Origin: Rhizophlyctis rosea
Taxonomy: Eukaryota; Chytridiomycota; Chytridiomycetes; Rhizophlyctidales; Rhizophlyctidaceae
Direction of reading: 5' to 3'
Assembly (NCBI GenBank): GCA_027596075.1
Contig: JADGJC010000100.1
Span: 1-64,000, forward strand
DNA length: 64,000 nucleotides
The first letter of the stretch is position 1; each line of letters begins with the position of its first letter. Positions 43,223 through 53,965 of this stretch are shown piece after piece. The position numbers and the translations under genes were made by a program. The notes beneath the pieces were generated by a model, which had not been told where the DNA came from, ran no database searches, and saw only the letters and a program-made list of their open reading frames with translations.

Positions 43223-44761
43223 TTACCAAAACTTATGTCTACACCTCGGACAGACGTAACAAGCCCACTGATCATCCCACGGCGCAGGCACATACCAATT
43301 CCTCCTCTCGCACCTTGGACAAACACCCCTCTGCCTCCTCCTCTGCTTCTCCTTCTTCCGCTTGAACTCATCGCTTTCCTCCTCCAGGCACATCGGACTT
43401 CCCAACGTAGCAAAAACACTCTTGCCAATCTTTTGACACACCCACGCACTAGCGTCCCTCATCTCATCTTCCCACCCCATCTCCCACCTCACCTTCTCCG
43501 CCAAACCCTCAAGCCCAACATGCTCTGCCTCCCGCAACAGACATTCCATCATGTGCGTGTCACGCTTTGGGAGTATCACGTCATTTCCATCGCGCAGGAA
43601 GTTGAAGATGTGGGTATAGTGTGTTCCGTTGCGGTTGATGAAGAGTTCGGTTGTGGCGCGGAGGTGAGGACGAGAGGCGAGGAGACGCACGAAGAGGGTG
43701 TTGGGGTGGGAGAGCAGAGTGGTGCGCGAGACGGTGTAGTGCGTGCCGCCGATGTTGAGGTTCACCTGAAATCACAACCAGCTCTCGTTCAGCACCTGGC
43801 GTGCTCAAATCTAGTCCGCAAATAGGAAGATCTCTTGTTCCCCACCTTCTCACCCTCATCATCCAAAACCTTCCTCCTCTTCCCCGTTTCAACCTCCACC
43901 CTCCTCCCACACACCACATCATCATCATCAGACCCCCTACTCTTCCTCTTGCTCCCCACAACCGGCTCATAATACCTCCTCCAACTCCTCCCATAGCAAC
44001 CCCAAACCATTCCCTCTCCTCCCACCCCAACTCAATCCACTGCCTCCCTTCACACATCCGCACCTCCCTCTCAAAAACCCGCATCCCGTCCCAAAACTTC
44101 CTCTCCCGTTCTTGAAGTGCCATCTTATCCGCACGCACTTGATCTTCCCACGCCGCCCGAGCTTTGGCATCCAGGGTTTGGAATCTTGGCGCCGGCGGTT
44201 GGCGCGTGACGATACGACGACGACGAGGAGGAGGCGTCGTAAGTGACAAATGGTCGATGTCCTGCAAGACCCGATCCCTCTCATATTCCTCAATCTCGTC
44301 ATCTCCCGTCCTTTCCAAGTCCCACACTCCCCCCACTCTTCTTCTTGATTTTACGACCAAGATAAATATCACATTCATCCCAAACTCTCCTCCGGTCCCG
44401 CAACTCCATTTCCATCTCATACAACCCAACCTCTCCCTGAAATGCTCCTCTTGCCACTTTTGCTCATCTCGTCAAGCTCGCTCACGCCTTCGAGGACTTC
44501 TGGGTGTTCGATGGGTGTGAAGAGACGAGCATATGCGGATGTGAATGGCTCCTTCGGTACGGGTGCTGGTGCTGGAGAGGACAGGGAGAGAGTCTCGATC
44601 GAGGGAAGGGACTTCATTGAGGGGAGAGTGCCGGAATTGTCGTAATGATGAACAGTAACAGTCCTGCTGGAAGTGACGCGGCGGACGTTTCCCGGGCGTT
44701 CAAAGGTGATGTTGACCAATGAGTTTGATGAAAAGGACCCGTTGAAAGTGTTCATGTACAT
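43223..44761 (-). pseudogene. Coiled-coil, T1/BTB and zinc-ribbon protein, copy 4 (multiple frame breaks)
   Basis: The 3' exon (43765-43223) is open. It encodes a T1/BTB domain (NLNIGGTHYTVSRTTLL, ELFINRNGTHYTHIFNFLRDG, LLREAEHVGLEGL), a charged insert, and the ribbon CPRC-x19-CPRC. It follows a phase-0 intron ending in ttttcag, as in the other copies. The 5' part has convincing coil-like peptides in changing frames: QKWQEEHFRERLG, LYEMEMELRDRRRVWDECD, DDEIEEYERDRVLQDID, EREVRMCEGRQWIELGWEEREW and WRRYYEPVVGSKRKSRG. At least three frame changes are too close together to be introns. The likeliest reading is a decaying copy. The exact 5' end is uncertain. Confidence 0.6.
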
Positions 44762-45540
44762 TTTGGTTGGGAGTATGTGTTTCGTTCTTTTGGGAGTTTC
44801 GTATACGGGTGATGTTATTAGAGGAGAAAGAAAGTGGCAGACAAGTTCTGATCAACCGAAGTTATCTACGTTTGATGGGTAGGAGTGACCGAGGGGGGCT
44901 ATGAATCGGCGTGCCTTGATCAAAATTTACTAGAGGCTCTATTCACCAGCTGTTAGTGGGAAGCAATTGCATGTGCCGTCAACACAATGCGCCACCCTCG
45001 TGGATCTTCGTAAAATAGAGTGTTGGTGATTTGCTCTCACTCCATGGCCCTAGTGGCGCGAGCGCGGATGGCACTAGTTTTCCCAGGAACTCCCAGGTAT
45101 TCTGCCAAAGTCATTTCTTGCATGATAGTGCTCAGTGGGTTAAGCTGTCAAATGGACTATGCGCGCCACCCCACCACCCTGTATCTTGACTATCTGGCCA
45201 CTGGGGAAGCGCGCTGCTATGGGATATAGTTGCGTGACGGCTCATATTACAAGTGACGCGTCCAGACAATGTTTCAATGTGCCATAATACTCTTCAAGTC
45301 GACAACTTCGCCACCGCTTGCCATGACTGGCCACTCATGCTACTTGGATCCCTCATCGATTCCCTCGGCGCGACCACTCATCATGATATTGATCGCGAAT
45401 ATCCGGGCTTCTACCAAAACATTGCCAACCACTCATGAACTGTTCCGTACAACAGTACAATCAGTATCAGTAAGGATGTGGCCATAATTGGTATGCTACT
45501 AAAGCTTGTCCAGGGCTTCAACGTAGGCGACCGCAACTAT
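44762..45540. other. Intergenic region without recognisable genes
   Basis: About 780 bp between two minus-strand genes. Short ORFs only, none with motifs. No RNA gene or repeat seen. Confidence 0.35.
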
Positions 45541-48531
45541 CTATCCCGTAGCTCTCTGGTGAAGTTCAATCTCAACTATTCCCGCCCTAAAGGCCGTTGG
45601 GTTTCGATGTGGATGTGGCGAATGTATGTGCTTATTGGGATTGGGATGGTTCAAAGCTGTCACCATTCGATTCCATTTCGCCACCTCTGCCGGCCCCGTG
45701 TCCCACCGATAACTAAATAAAACCTTCGTGTTTGGCCTCCCGTATGTTGGATTGTTAATGTAATCTTCGATGGCTTGAAGGGTTGGAGCATGTGGGTGAT
45801 CCCATGGTATACTTGGTCTTCCAGCTCCTCCGCCACTCTGCCCACTGCCGTTGGTGCTGATCACGAAAGCCAGCACGGTGTGGGTTTTGCTAACAAACCA
45901 GCTGACGAGCTCGCCCGGTTCATTATGAGATGAGCCGTGATGAGGAACGTCAACCACGGCAAATGTTGACCCATCAGGAATGCCATCTCTTCCAGCTTCT
46001 CGACTATCTTTCTCGACTGTGCATCCCCTGTGAACAAGAGGTATTGTCTCTGGACTTCGTCTGATGAAGGGTCCTTCATGGATAGTGTGAATAGCAGACA
46101 AGCAGAACTATCATTCGGATTTTTCAATCCTCTTTTCAGATCTGGGTTCGCTTCCACCTTCTCCTGCTGTGCCTGAGCCTCGGCTAATTGAGCATCCGTT
46201 GGCAGGACGCATCTCACTTTGATTTTCCACCAATTGGGACCACCGAGTCGCCGTTTGTCCCCACAGCGTTTCGAAAATATAGTGTCCTTTGTTACTGCAT
46301 CATGCTGACGCGGGATCCTAGCAGCATCACATGGGCGCCTAAGATCTACTGCTTCAATCCAGGCCCTCCTATCTTCTGGTGCCCGTGTGGAAAAGACTGC
46401 CTTATGTATCTTCGGACTCGTCCCCACAATTCCGTTGGATGGATTCCTTTCGAACACTTTCCGGGATACATACGGTGATAAACCCCCAACATGATCGCAA
46501 TCGGGATGTGTCAAAATTAGCCGATTCATATGAGGAAGATTACGTACGTGATCCCAATACACAGGCTTACGGCCATTGATCACTTGTTCGGCACAGCCGT
46601 CAATGAGTATTGCGACACTATGCCACTGAAAAAGGAAGCAATCTCCTCCACCGTGCCAATGAAGGTTGTTTCCAAACACCGTGAGCTTAAGGTAAATCCC
46701 GCCGAGCGCTGAAATGGTTGCCGAGGCACCTACCAAGTGCCGATTGATGTGGTGGAGCTTGTGATACCATCGATCAGTCACTTTCTCCCAACCCCCCGGC
46801 GTATCCTCAGTTCTAATCCCTCGGCGTCTAGCACGTCTACTTCCGGGACCGCCAGTTGGAGCCGGGCTGCTCGAACTTGAACCCACATCAGAAGCCGGAG
46901 CGACCACAGTCCTGCGAGGGCCTCGAGTTGAATATGGGTCATAGAGACGATTGACTGCTGGCGGAATTTCCCAATCAACATCGAAGACTCCTCCGATGGC
47001 TCCTACACCAGGCATCGATCCAACGGACAGCGGGACGACCTTCATATGCGTAACTGAGCGTGATGATGCGTGCGGTATTTTTTGGCAAGCACGGAAGTGA
47101 TGAAAACGATTTCTGACGGGCTAATGTAAGGAGGAAGGCAGCTGATTTTTCTTCCTCCGCCTCCTCTAAACTACCTCGACTGGCCTGCCAATCAGCCAAC
47201 TGTTTGTCATCGTAATGGGTTCCTAATGTTTTCACTAACGGTCGAACATCTCTCGAGATCCCATATATAAGCGATTGGGCGCAGGTGACGGCAAAGCACG
47301 TGTTGAAGTAAATGGCTCTTTCCGTTGCATGACTTCGAGCCCACCGACGAGATATCTCCTCTCCCACTTCCTCTAGTGGCACGTAATCATCCTTCAATCT
47401 AATTTCACCCAACGGGTTGGCGTGTCCGCAATACACCGCCCTGAAGGAGATGCTGTCCATTTCCCTAGAACCTCCTTCAATGTCCTCAGGGTTGGCACCA
47501 GCATTACATCAACGCACCAAGTGTTTTTGGGGTAACCGCTGGCATACTCATCGAGCTCACTGTAGTCACTATGGCAACCGCTTTCTGTCCGGCCAGCTGT
47601 TTCTATCAACCGGATGGTCTTCTCAACATCGAAGTCAGCATACAAGCAGACGTCATCCAGATCTCCTAAAAGATGAGGCCATATGATATCGTCCCCCATA
47701 CCAACGATAATCAATGCAGGGTTGCCCGCAAAGAAGCGACGAAAAGTTGACTGGATGGTTTCTTCCGTACTGGACCGATCCACATAGTGAGTATGAGCGC
47801 TCTTCCAGAAGACCACATCACCGTCCGAAGCAGCAGGCAACTGAAATCGTCCGCCTTCGGCATTTTGCCAGAGGACATATGCATCAGCAGAGCATTTCAC
47901 TGGTTGTATCTGATGTGTGTGTTGTTGATACGCAGGAAGTAAGTTGGCAAGCAGCTGGCTTGCCGTTCCAAGGAAAATGACGAATTGATCGGTGGTCGAG
48001 CGGAAGATCCGGTCTCTTGTTGCGCGATTCGCGAAGTCCACTAGTATGTCATCTGTGCAATATGTCATAAGTAAGCTAACCATGATTACAAGGCTGTTGA
48101 GCACTCTACTTACCAACGCCGGTATAGGGTGGCACTCGAAATGTTGACGGTCGGTTGCCTGGGGCCTCAAGCTGAACTTCAAATTCCACCGATCCATCGT
48201 TCTGGCTGTTCTCCGAAATAATGCTCGCCCTCACCGCTTCAGTGCTTTCCACCAAGCAGCTCAAACCAACCCTCCAAGGCTCTATATCTGGAAATGTTCC
48301 TTGCCCCACCAGGCTTACATCCCATCCTCCGTTACCAAAAGGAACCACTATCAGCTTGTATGCTGTAGCCTGTTCTGCAAAGTACACCCGCACGCTCACA
48401 CCGTCCCTGTAATTGTCGAACATGCATTGACAAAAATGATTCCACTGATGCCATTTGCCCCACAATTGATATCCAAGCGGCCAAGGGGGAGGTCCATACA
48501 GATTGTCAAAGTTGATTCTAGCATAGCTCAT
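45541..48531 (-). CDS. Metallo-beta-lactamase-fold protein, ComEC-like hydrolase domain (frame breaks)
   Basis: Exon 1 (48531-48114, MSYARINFDNLYG) splices to 48052 onward (DDILVDFANRATRDR). The C-terminal half has MBL-fold motifs: FLFQWHSVAILIDG, RLILTHPDCDHVGG (the HxDxDH signature with one Cys), YLLFTGDAQSRKIVEKL and VVDVPHHGSSHNE, the order seen in ComEC/Rec2-type and related hydrolases. No competence-channel membrane domain is present. The N-terminal 450 residues are unrecognised. Three one-base frame changes are needed: near 47480 (before EGGSREMDSISF), near 47080 (before QKIP/VTHMKVVP) and near 45990 (KLEE to RDGIPDG). None has intron signals. It is either a damaged gene, possibly of bacterial origin, or carries sequence errors. 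Confidence 0.55.
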
Positions 48532-49533
48532 ACTTGTGAGAAATTTGTTCAACAAAGAAATCAAAGAGTCCTCCCAATGAAGTCTTGCGAGTACTATCGA
48601 TATGATTCATTGCACCAGCGGGCTGCAGCATCATCTGAGGTGTGGCTGTACGGATACTCGCGGTTTTTCCCATGCCAAACAACCAACATGATCATGAAGT
48701 GTCGATTTTCACGTGTGGCCCTGTAACATTTGGTATACTACGACACAACAACCGGAGCTTGACTCACTCGATCCATACTACTCCGATTTTAGCCCCGTCC
48801 CGCTGAGTCCGATGACAGTGTTGACGCCGTCTCCACTGTCTCCTTTTGTTGTTGTCAAGTTCGCCAGGGTTCAAGTCGTGGCTTTGCGACAGGGCCGTGC
48901 CGCCAAGCCGCATGAACACCGCCACAAACAAACCTTTTGCGTCATGCTTGCTTGTCAAACTTGTCCAACACTCTCCGCCTCATCCTCATCCCAGTCCATC
49001 TTCACGATCTTCTGCTACTCCACCAAGAAGGAAGACCTGACGATATAAAGACTTTACGATAGATAGATAAAAGGAGGTAAGGGTATGAAACTCTCTACCT
49101 TGACTCAGTCACTTGACCGGCTAGCCCCCTTAGATTGTTTGGCCGCCACGCGATGCATCGAGTCACTTCTCGGTTCCCTGGACCAAGGGGCAGTCCGGAC
49201 CGTATCTACCATAAAGCTCGTGGATACGCGACAAAGGTGCGCTTACAAGATACTATTTCTTGAAACGGCTTCTTGTCCCCTGCTCGCGCCAGCACCGCCG
49301 GAGGGGATCCCATCCTCAAACTAAACAGTCTTCACCCCAGCCAGCTGTCGCCCACGTAAAGCATGAAGGGCACCACATACACCCCTCACTAGCAGCAGCC
49401 GAGCAAATGCAAATAAAACGTGCTGCGAGTGATACGCAAGATAGAGTGAGAAAAACAAAGCTTTCCCCATCACCAACCTGTCAAAGTTGACCCTTTGCCT
49501 TCTCAGCGATTCATTTTGGACGTCTTGAGCACA
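48532..49533. promoter_or_regulatory. Leader region of the N-acetylglutamate synthase gene with upstream ORF
   Basis: About 1 kb divergent intergenic region. A 27-codon upstream ORF (49407-49490) ends 43 nt before the NAGS ATG, and a nonapeptide ORF starts near 49362. Either could affect initiation. A GATA run lies near 49063. No other gene seen. Confidence 0.4.
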
Positions 49534-51087
49534 ATGCCCTCCCAACGCGAAGCCCGCTCCTTTCTCAAACGCTTTAACGCAGTCCCAACCGGCGATCTTT
49601 CTCACGGCGTCCACCTACGCGATTTAGTCCACCAATCTTCTCACATCCCACACAATCCCCGAGCGGCCGACATCCTATATGAATCCCGTAAAACCGACCA
49701 CTTTGGACTCATTAAGCTTGAAGCGGGACTACCGCGAGAGCAGCTGAACACGTTTGCACGAACATTGGTCCAATTGCAGAAGTTGGGGTTGATGCCAGTC
49801 ATCTTGGTTGACCTCCCGGCTGGCATTCAGGTTGGAGGAGGGGATAAGGCTGCTGTTGGGACGGAGGAGGATCGGAAACGGGCGATGAAGTTCGTTCATG
49901 AGCGACGATTGGTTATCAAGGAGACTTTTGACATTGCTGAAGCGATCGAGGCTGCAGGCGGAACTGCTATGCCGTTGTATGGCGGCGTTTTCGAGGTCGG
50001 CAGTAGGGAAGGATCTGATGACTCTAATTCATTCAGCGTCCAAGTAGCCTCCATCGAAACAGCTCTCAGTCTGAACCAAATACCCATTCTCACCCCCATT
50101 GGCATCAAGCACCCCACATCCTCCCAAACCATCCTCTTACCCTGCGACGCCCTCGTCTCCATCGCGAAAAGATTCGCCTCAGACGCTCACCTCGGCTCCC
50201 CTGTCCGAACAATCATCGTAAACCGCCGAGGCGGCATATCCGTAGATGGACGCCCGTTAGGATTCGTAAACCTAGAAGAGGAATATGAGGACGTAAAGGA
50301 TCAGATCGTCGCGGGAACCAATCAGTCACAAAACCCTAAAGTTGAAGACTCTACAATATCAACAACACCACCCAACCCCCAACTAACAGACCTTTCCACC
50401 GCCCGCGCAGTCCTCTCCGCCCTCCCCTCCTCCTCCTCAGCAATAATAACCTCCGCCGCATCCTCCGCATCCCTCATCTCAAACCTCATAACCGATAAAC
50501 CCATAACCTCCCCATCAATCCTCACACCCTCCCCCCTCCCCCACGCACCCTCTCAAATAATAACACCACCAACAATCCTCCGCCACGGACTCAAAGTTTA
50601 CATCCACACCGACCTCTCAACACTAGACCGCGACCGCACAACAGAACTCCTAGAAAAAGGCTTCCGAAAACGCTTAGATAAAGAATCCTTCTGGGCCCGT
50701 TTCGGAACCGTAATGGACACCACAATCATCGCAGGACAATATGACGGCGCCGCCATGATAACACTCGAACCATCCCCTACATCCACCCTAAAAATCCCCT
50801 ACCTAGACAAATTCGTCGTAGCGCCAACATCGCAGGGAATAGGTGTAGCCGATATTCTGTGGAAAACAATCAGGAGGAGATATAAAGACCTAGTGTGGCG
50901 GTCACGGTGCGATAATCCGGTGAATAGGTGGTATTTTGATAGGAGTGATGGGAACTTGAAGTTGGAGGGCGGGTTTTGGATGATGTTTTGGTATGGGGAT
51001 GTTGGGGTTAGGGAGTTGGGGGAATGTGTGGCAGTGGCGGGGGGTGTTCCGGCGAGTTTTTATCCGCCGGGGAAAAAGGGTGGGTGA
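49534..51087 (+). CDS. ARG2: N-acetylglutamate synthase, mitochondrial (amino-acid acetyltransferase)
   Basis: Single-exon gene, 517 aa from the first ATG (MPSQREARSFLKRFNAVP). It makes N-acetylglutamate from acetyl-CoA and glutamate, the first step of arginine synthesis in the mitochondrial matrix. The N-terminal half is the degenerate amino-acid-kinase-like domain (LGLMPVILVDLP, GTAMPLYGGVFEVG, LNQIPILTPIG, VRTIIVNRRGGISVDG). After a Ser/Thr/Pro linker comes the GNAT domain: ELLEKGFRKRLDKESFWARF, YDGAAMITLE, YLDKFVVAPTSQGIGVADIL and WRSRCDNPVNRWYFDRSDG. These match fungal NAGS proteins. The transit peptide is short and weak, and a non-ATG start upstream in the same frame (from 49495) could extend it. 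Upstream ORFs hint at translational control. Confidence 0.9.
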   Translation: MPSQREARSFLKRFNAVPTGDLSHGVHLRDLVHQSSHIPHNPRAADILYESRKTDHFGLIKLEAGLPREQLNTFARTLVQLQKLGLMPVILVDLPAGIQVGGGDKAAVGTEEDRKRAMKFVHERRLVIKETFDIAEAIEAAGGTAMPLYGGVFEVGSREGSDDSNSFSVQVASIETALSLNQIPILTPIGIKHPTSSQTILLPCDALVSIAKRFASDAHLGSPVRTIIVNRRGGISVDGRPLGFVNLEEEYEDVKDQIVAGTNQSQNPKVEDSTISTTPPNPQLTDLSTARAVLSALPSSSSAIITSAASSASLISNLITDKPITSPSILTPSPLPHAPSQIITPPTILRHGLKVYIHTDLSTLDRDRTTELLEKGFRKRLDKESFWARFGTVMDTTIIAGQYDGAAMITLEPSPTSTLKIPYLDKFVVAPTSQGIGVADILWKTIRRRYKDLVWRSRCDNPVNRWYFDRSDGNLKLEGGFWMMFWYGDVGVRELGECVAVAGGVPASFYPPGKKGG

Positions 51088-51283
51088 TGGGGGGGAAGGC
51101 ATGATGCGGGTTGGGCGTGATGGTTTGTACATTTTCGGTGGGGATGGGTAGATACCAATTTTTGGCGGGTTTCGTGTTTGATAATGAGTTTTATGTACAA
51201 AAGTGAATGCCAAATGGGTGGGATATGTGGAATGAGACGATGTCATGGTTTTGATAGGGGCATCGTGAAAGTTCATACATGCT

Positions 51284-52561
51284 CAACCACCATATTCGGT
51301 CAAAATCCAGTCCACCGCCTCTGCAAAGTCTTCCACCACCTTGGTGGGTTTCACACCCTTATTATTCTCATCTCCTGACTGGTATTTCCCTGTCTTTACC
51401 TGTCCAGATCATGACGAAATTCAAGGTTCAATTTCCACATGTGATGTCAAAGGATTGCCTCGGTGGGATCTCCAACATATAACGCTCTCATCTCACTCAC
51501 CAAAACACCCCTCATCCCCACTTCCATCGCCCCACCCACATCATCTCGTACGTCGTCGCCTATCATAATAGCATCTGACGGATCTACACGCAGATCTGAT
51601 AGTGCGAGTTGGAAAAACGAAGGTTGGGGCTTGCCGACCACTTCAGCTTTTATGTCGGTGGCGTATTCTAGGGCGGCGACCAAGGCGCCGGGACCGAGAG
51701 AGAGACCTTGTGGTGTTGCGTAGTAGCGGGCTGGTTTTTGGGATTCATGTGAGTTGTGATATGGGGGGATGCGGAAGGAGAGGAGTATAAGGAACCTTTA
51801 TGGATGGCGATGAATTTCCCGCCCGCTTGGATGATTCGCATTGCTTCTGTTAGCTGTGAGACAGTATATATTATCAGTGAAGTGATTCACCTTAACCGAT
51901 CAGTAAATGCATGGTTCCGGATCCCTCTCGACACCATTCATGGGCTCATCTCAATCACGGTGAGCTGTCTCATGCAACGCATCCCAACCGAAAACAAACA
52001 ACACCCCACCCTCGAACCCACCTTATCATAACAAAACATCCCCGGACACAACCCAACAACAACAGCATTCACCCCCCCCTCCCCCTCCCCACTCTCCACC
52101 CCCTCAAACTCCCCCCTCGCATCATCCTCCAAAAACAACAACGGCTTCACGCCCAATTTCTGCACCAACGCGCGCGCGGCGGTGAGGGATGTGAAGACTT
52201 CGAATTTATGGATGGTGAAGGAGAGGGATGTGAGGTGTTTTAGGAGGGTAGGTGTGGATTGTTTCGTTGTGTTTGAGACGAAGCGGAGCTACGTCAAAAA
52301 GGTGGAGGGATTGGTGTAAGTTCGGGAGAAAAAAGGAAGACGCAGAAAGACGTACGGGAAAACCAGCGTCGCGAAGTTTTTGGAGGGCTTGAGGGGCGTT
52401 CCGGGTTGCGAGTTCGTCTATGTGGAGTGTCCTGTGGGTGATTAGTGGGTCGAGGTTTTGGGCAGTAAGTCATCGCCTTCTCCGCTCTGCATCGCGTGAG
52501 GGTGGAGGGAGGTCAAGCCTTACCCGCTCAAATCGATCAGAATTGCGGGCCGCGGAGGCAT
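51284..52561 (-). CDS. HDHD2-like HAD-superfamily phosphatase
   Basis: Exons 52561-52524, 52431-52356, 52288-52022, 51853-51796, 51730-51501 and about 51399-51284 total 786 nt (261 aa). HAD motif I is degenerate: [13 protein letters not shown], with Ser where the second Asp (DxD) would sit, exactly as in HDHD2 and LHPP-type proteins. Motif II is [11 protein letters not shown], motif [15 protein letters not shown] and motif [16 protein letters not shown]. The cap holds [14 protein letters not shown] and [13 protein letters not shown]. The C-terminus is [13 protein letters not shown]...[10 protein letters not shown]. Members are cytosolic phosphatases with poorly defined substrates. The stop lies within a base of 51283. 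Convergent with the NAGS gene. Confidence 0.88.
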
Positions 52562-53200
52562 CGTTCGTCTCAACAGCTTTAGAGTCCTCAGTGGTGGGTT
52601 AACCCAGTTTCGTAGAACGGCTGGGAAGATGTGATTGTGCTGGTGGGAAGATGAAGATGGGGAGATAAGAGATCGTGGTGGCGCGGCTCACGCGTCACAG
52701 AGTACGCAAATCAAGAGACAGCCGGATGGGCCTATCAATTTAGAAGTTTCAAATACTCCACGGGAACTCCATGTCACTAGTATGCACAAGTGGGGCATAT
52801 ATAATGATTGATCTATTCTGAGCGGTAAGAATACAATGATTTATTACCCTGCACTAATGAGCAACAGTACACAATCCAAACCTATGAGAATCTTGAAGCG
52901 CCGTTCATAAAAAATGACAAATGGGAGGTGAACGCGCAATATATTATGCAAGAAGCGGAATAGATCACGGCGATGATGAGGAGCATCCGTACAACGAGCG
53001 CTTAGGGAACACGACGGCTCCCCCGCATATACCTGTAACGATGACCAGAGCTGAATTTCGCATGGAGAGCATATTGTATCTTTCTGATGCACATGGAATG
53101 CGATTGACAGTGCACAAGTTTCCACTCTGCACTTCCTTCCAATGGAAGGCCCCAGGCTTGTGACTGGCGTAGCGGCATTAAAAACTTGTAGAGGTGGATG
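52562..53200. other. Intergenic region without recognisable genes
   Basis: About 640 bp upstream of the HDHD2-like gene. No family-like ORF, RNA gene or repeat seen. Confidence 0.35.
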
Positions 53201-53389
53201 ATGAGGAGGGATAATCATTGGCCATCTTGCACCTTAGCTGCATCGCCTCAAATCCCTTCCTACCTCTTCTTGTGCCTGCCCTTGTGGGAAGGACAACTGT
53301 AATGAATGGAATGCAAATTAGGTCTGACATTTCGGTAAAAGGTATGACAAGGGGAGGAGGAACCAACCTTGAAGCACGTCGAGGCATTG

Positions 53390-53965
53390 TTTTTCCAACC
53401 TCGTTTTCGGACTGTGCCATTGCCGTGGTGAGGTATATCTGTGTACAAGGCGTCAGCGACTGAAAGGATGTATTGGTTAAACCCCTATGGAACATACCCG
53501 TGGCACATCTCCAACCCGCTAGAGAGAAACCCCCTCCTCCCCCCAACGCCTGCTTGTGCCATTGCCGAGGTGGGGTATATCTGTGGTAAACTCAGTTAGG
53601 GACGAAGCGGCAGCAAGGATGATGCGCTAAGCATCTTACCCGTGGCACATCACGAACCCGCCGGGAATGATTCCCTGCCCCCCTCCATCCCCAAACCGTC
53701 CGCCTGTGCCATTGCCGCGGTGAGGTAATCTAGTTGGAAGCACTTAGCACTTGATGAGGATCTAAATAACTTGGAAAAGCTTACCTGTGGCACTTCACAA
53801 TCCCGCCGGGAATATTCCCATCCCTCCCATCCTATTCCCCTTTCCGCCTGTGCCTTATGAGGTAGGGTAATCTGTGCGTCGAAAACTTAGTTGCTGAGCA
53901 GAAGAGAATGATGAATGAAGATAGACTTACCCATCGGCACTTCCGACCACCGCAGATGGGCCCTG
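53390..53965 (-). repeat. Tandem repeat of exon-plus-intron-like units, about 140-150 bp
   Basis: Four to five diverged units on the minus strand. Each has an acceptor-like acag/ctag, then AT(A)TACC(Y)CACC..GGCAATGGCACA, a G-rich core, a GTGCCACGG-like end and a donor-like gtaag/gtatg, followed by a 55-65 nt AT-richer spacer. Units start near 53435, 53575, 53725 and 53875. One frame reads PHRGNGTGGRFGDGGGQG and YTPPRQWHKQALGGGGG, but no single frame is open through all units. The start and end of any host gene are not clear. Confidence 0.5.

Noticed and set aside
49407..49490. Arginine attenuator peptide (AAP) identity for the upstream ORF
   Set aside because: The AAP belongs to the carbamoyl-phosphate synthase small-subunit gene, and the peptide here does not match it.
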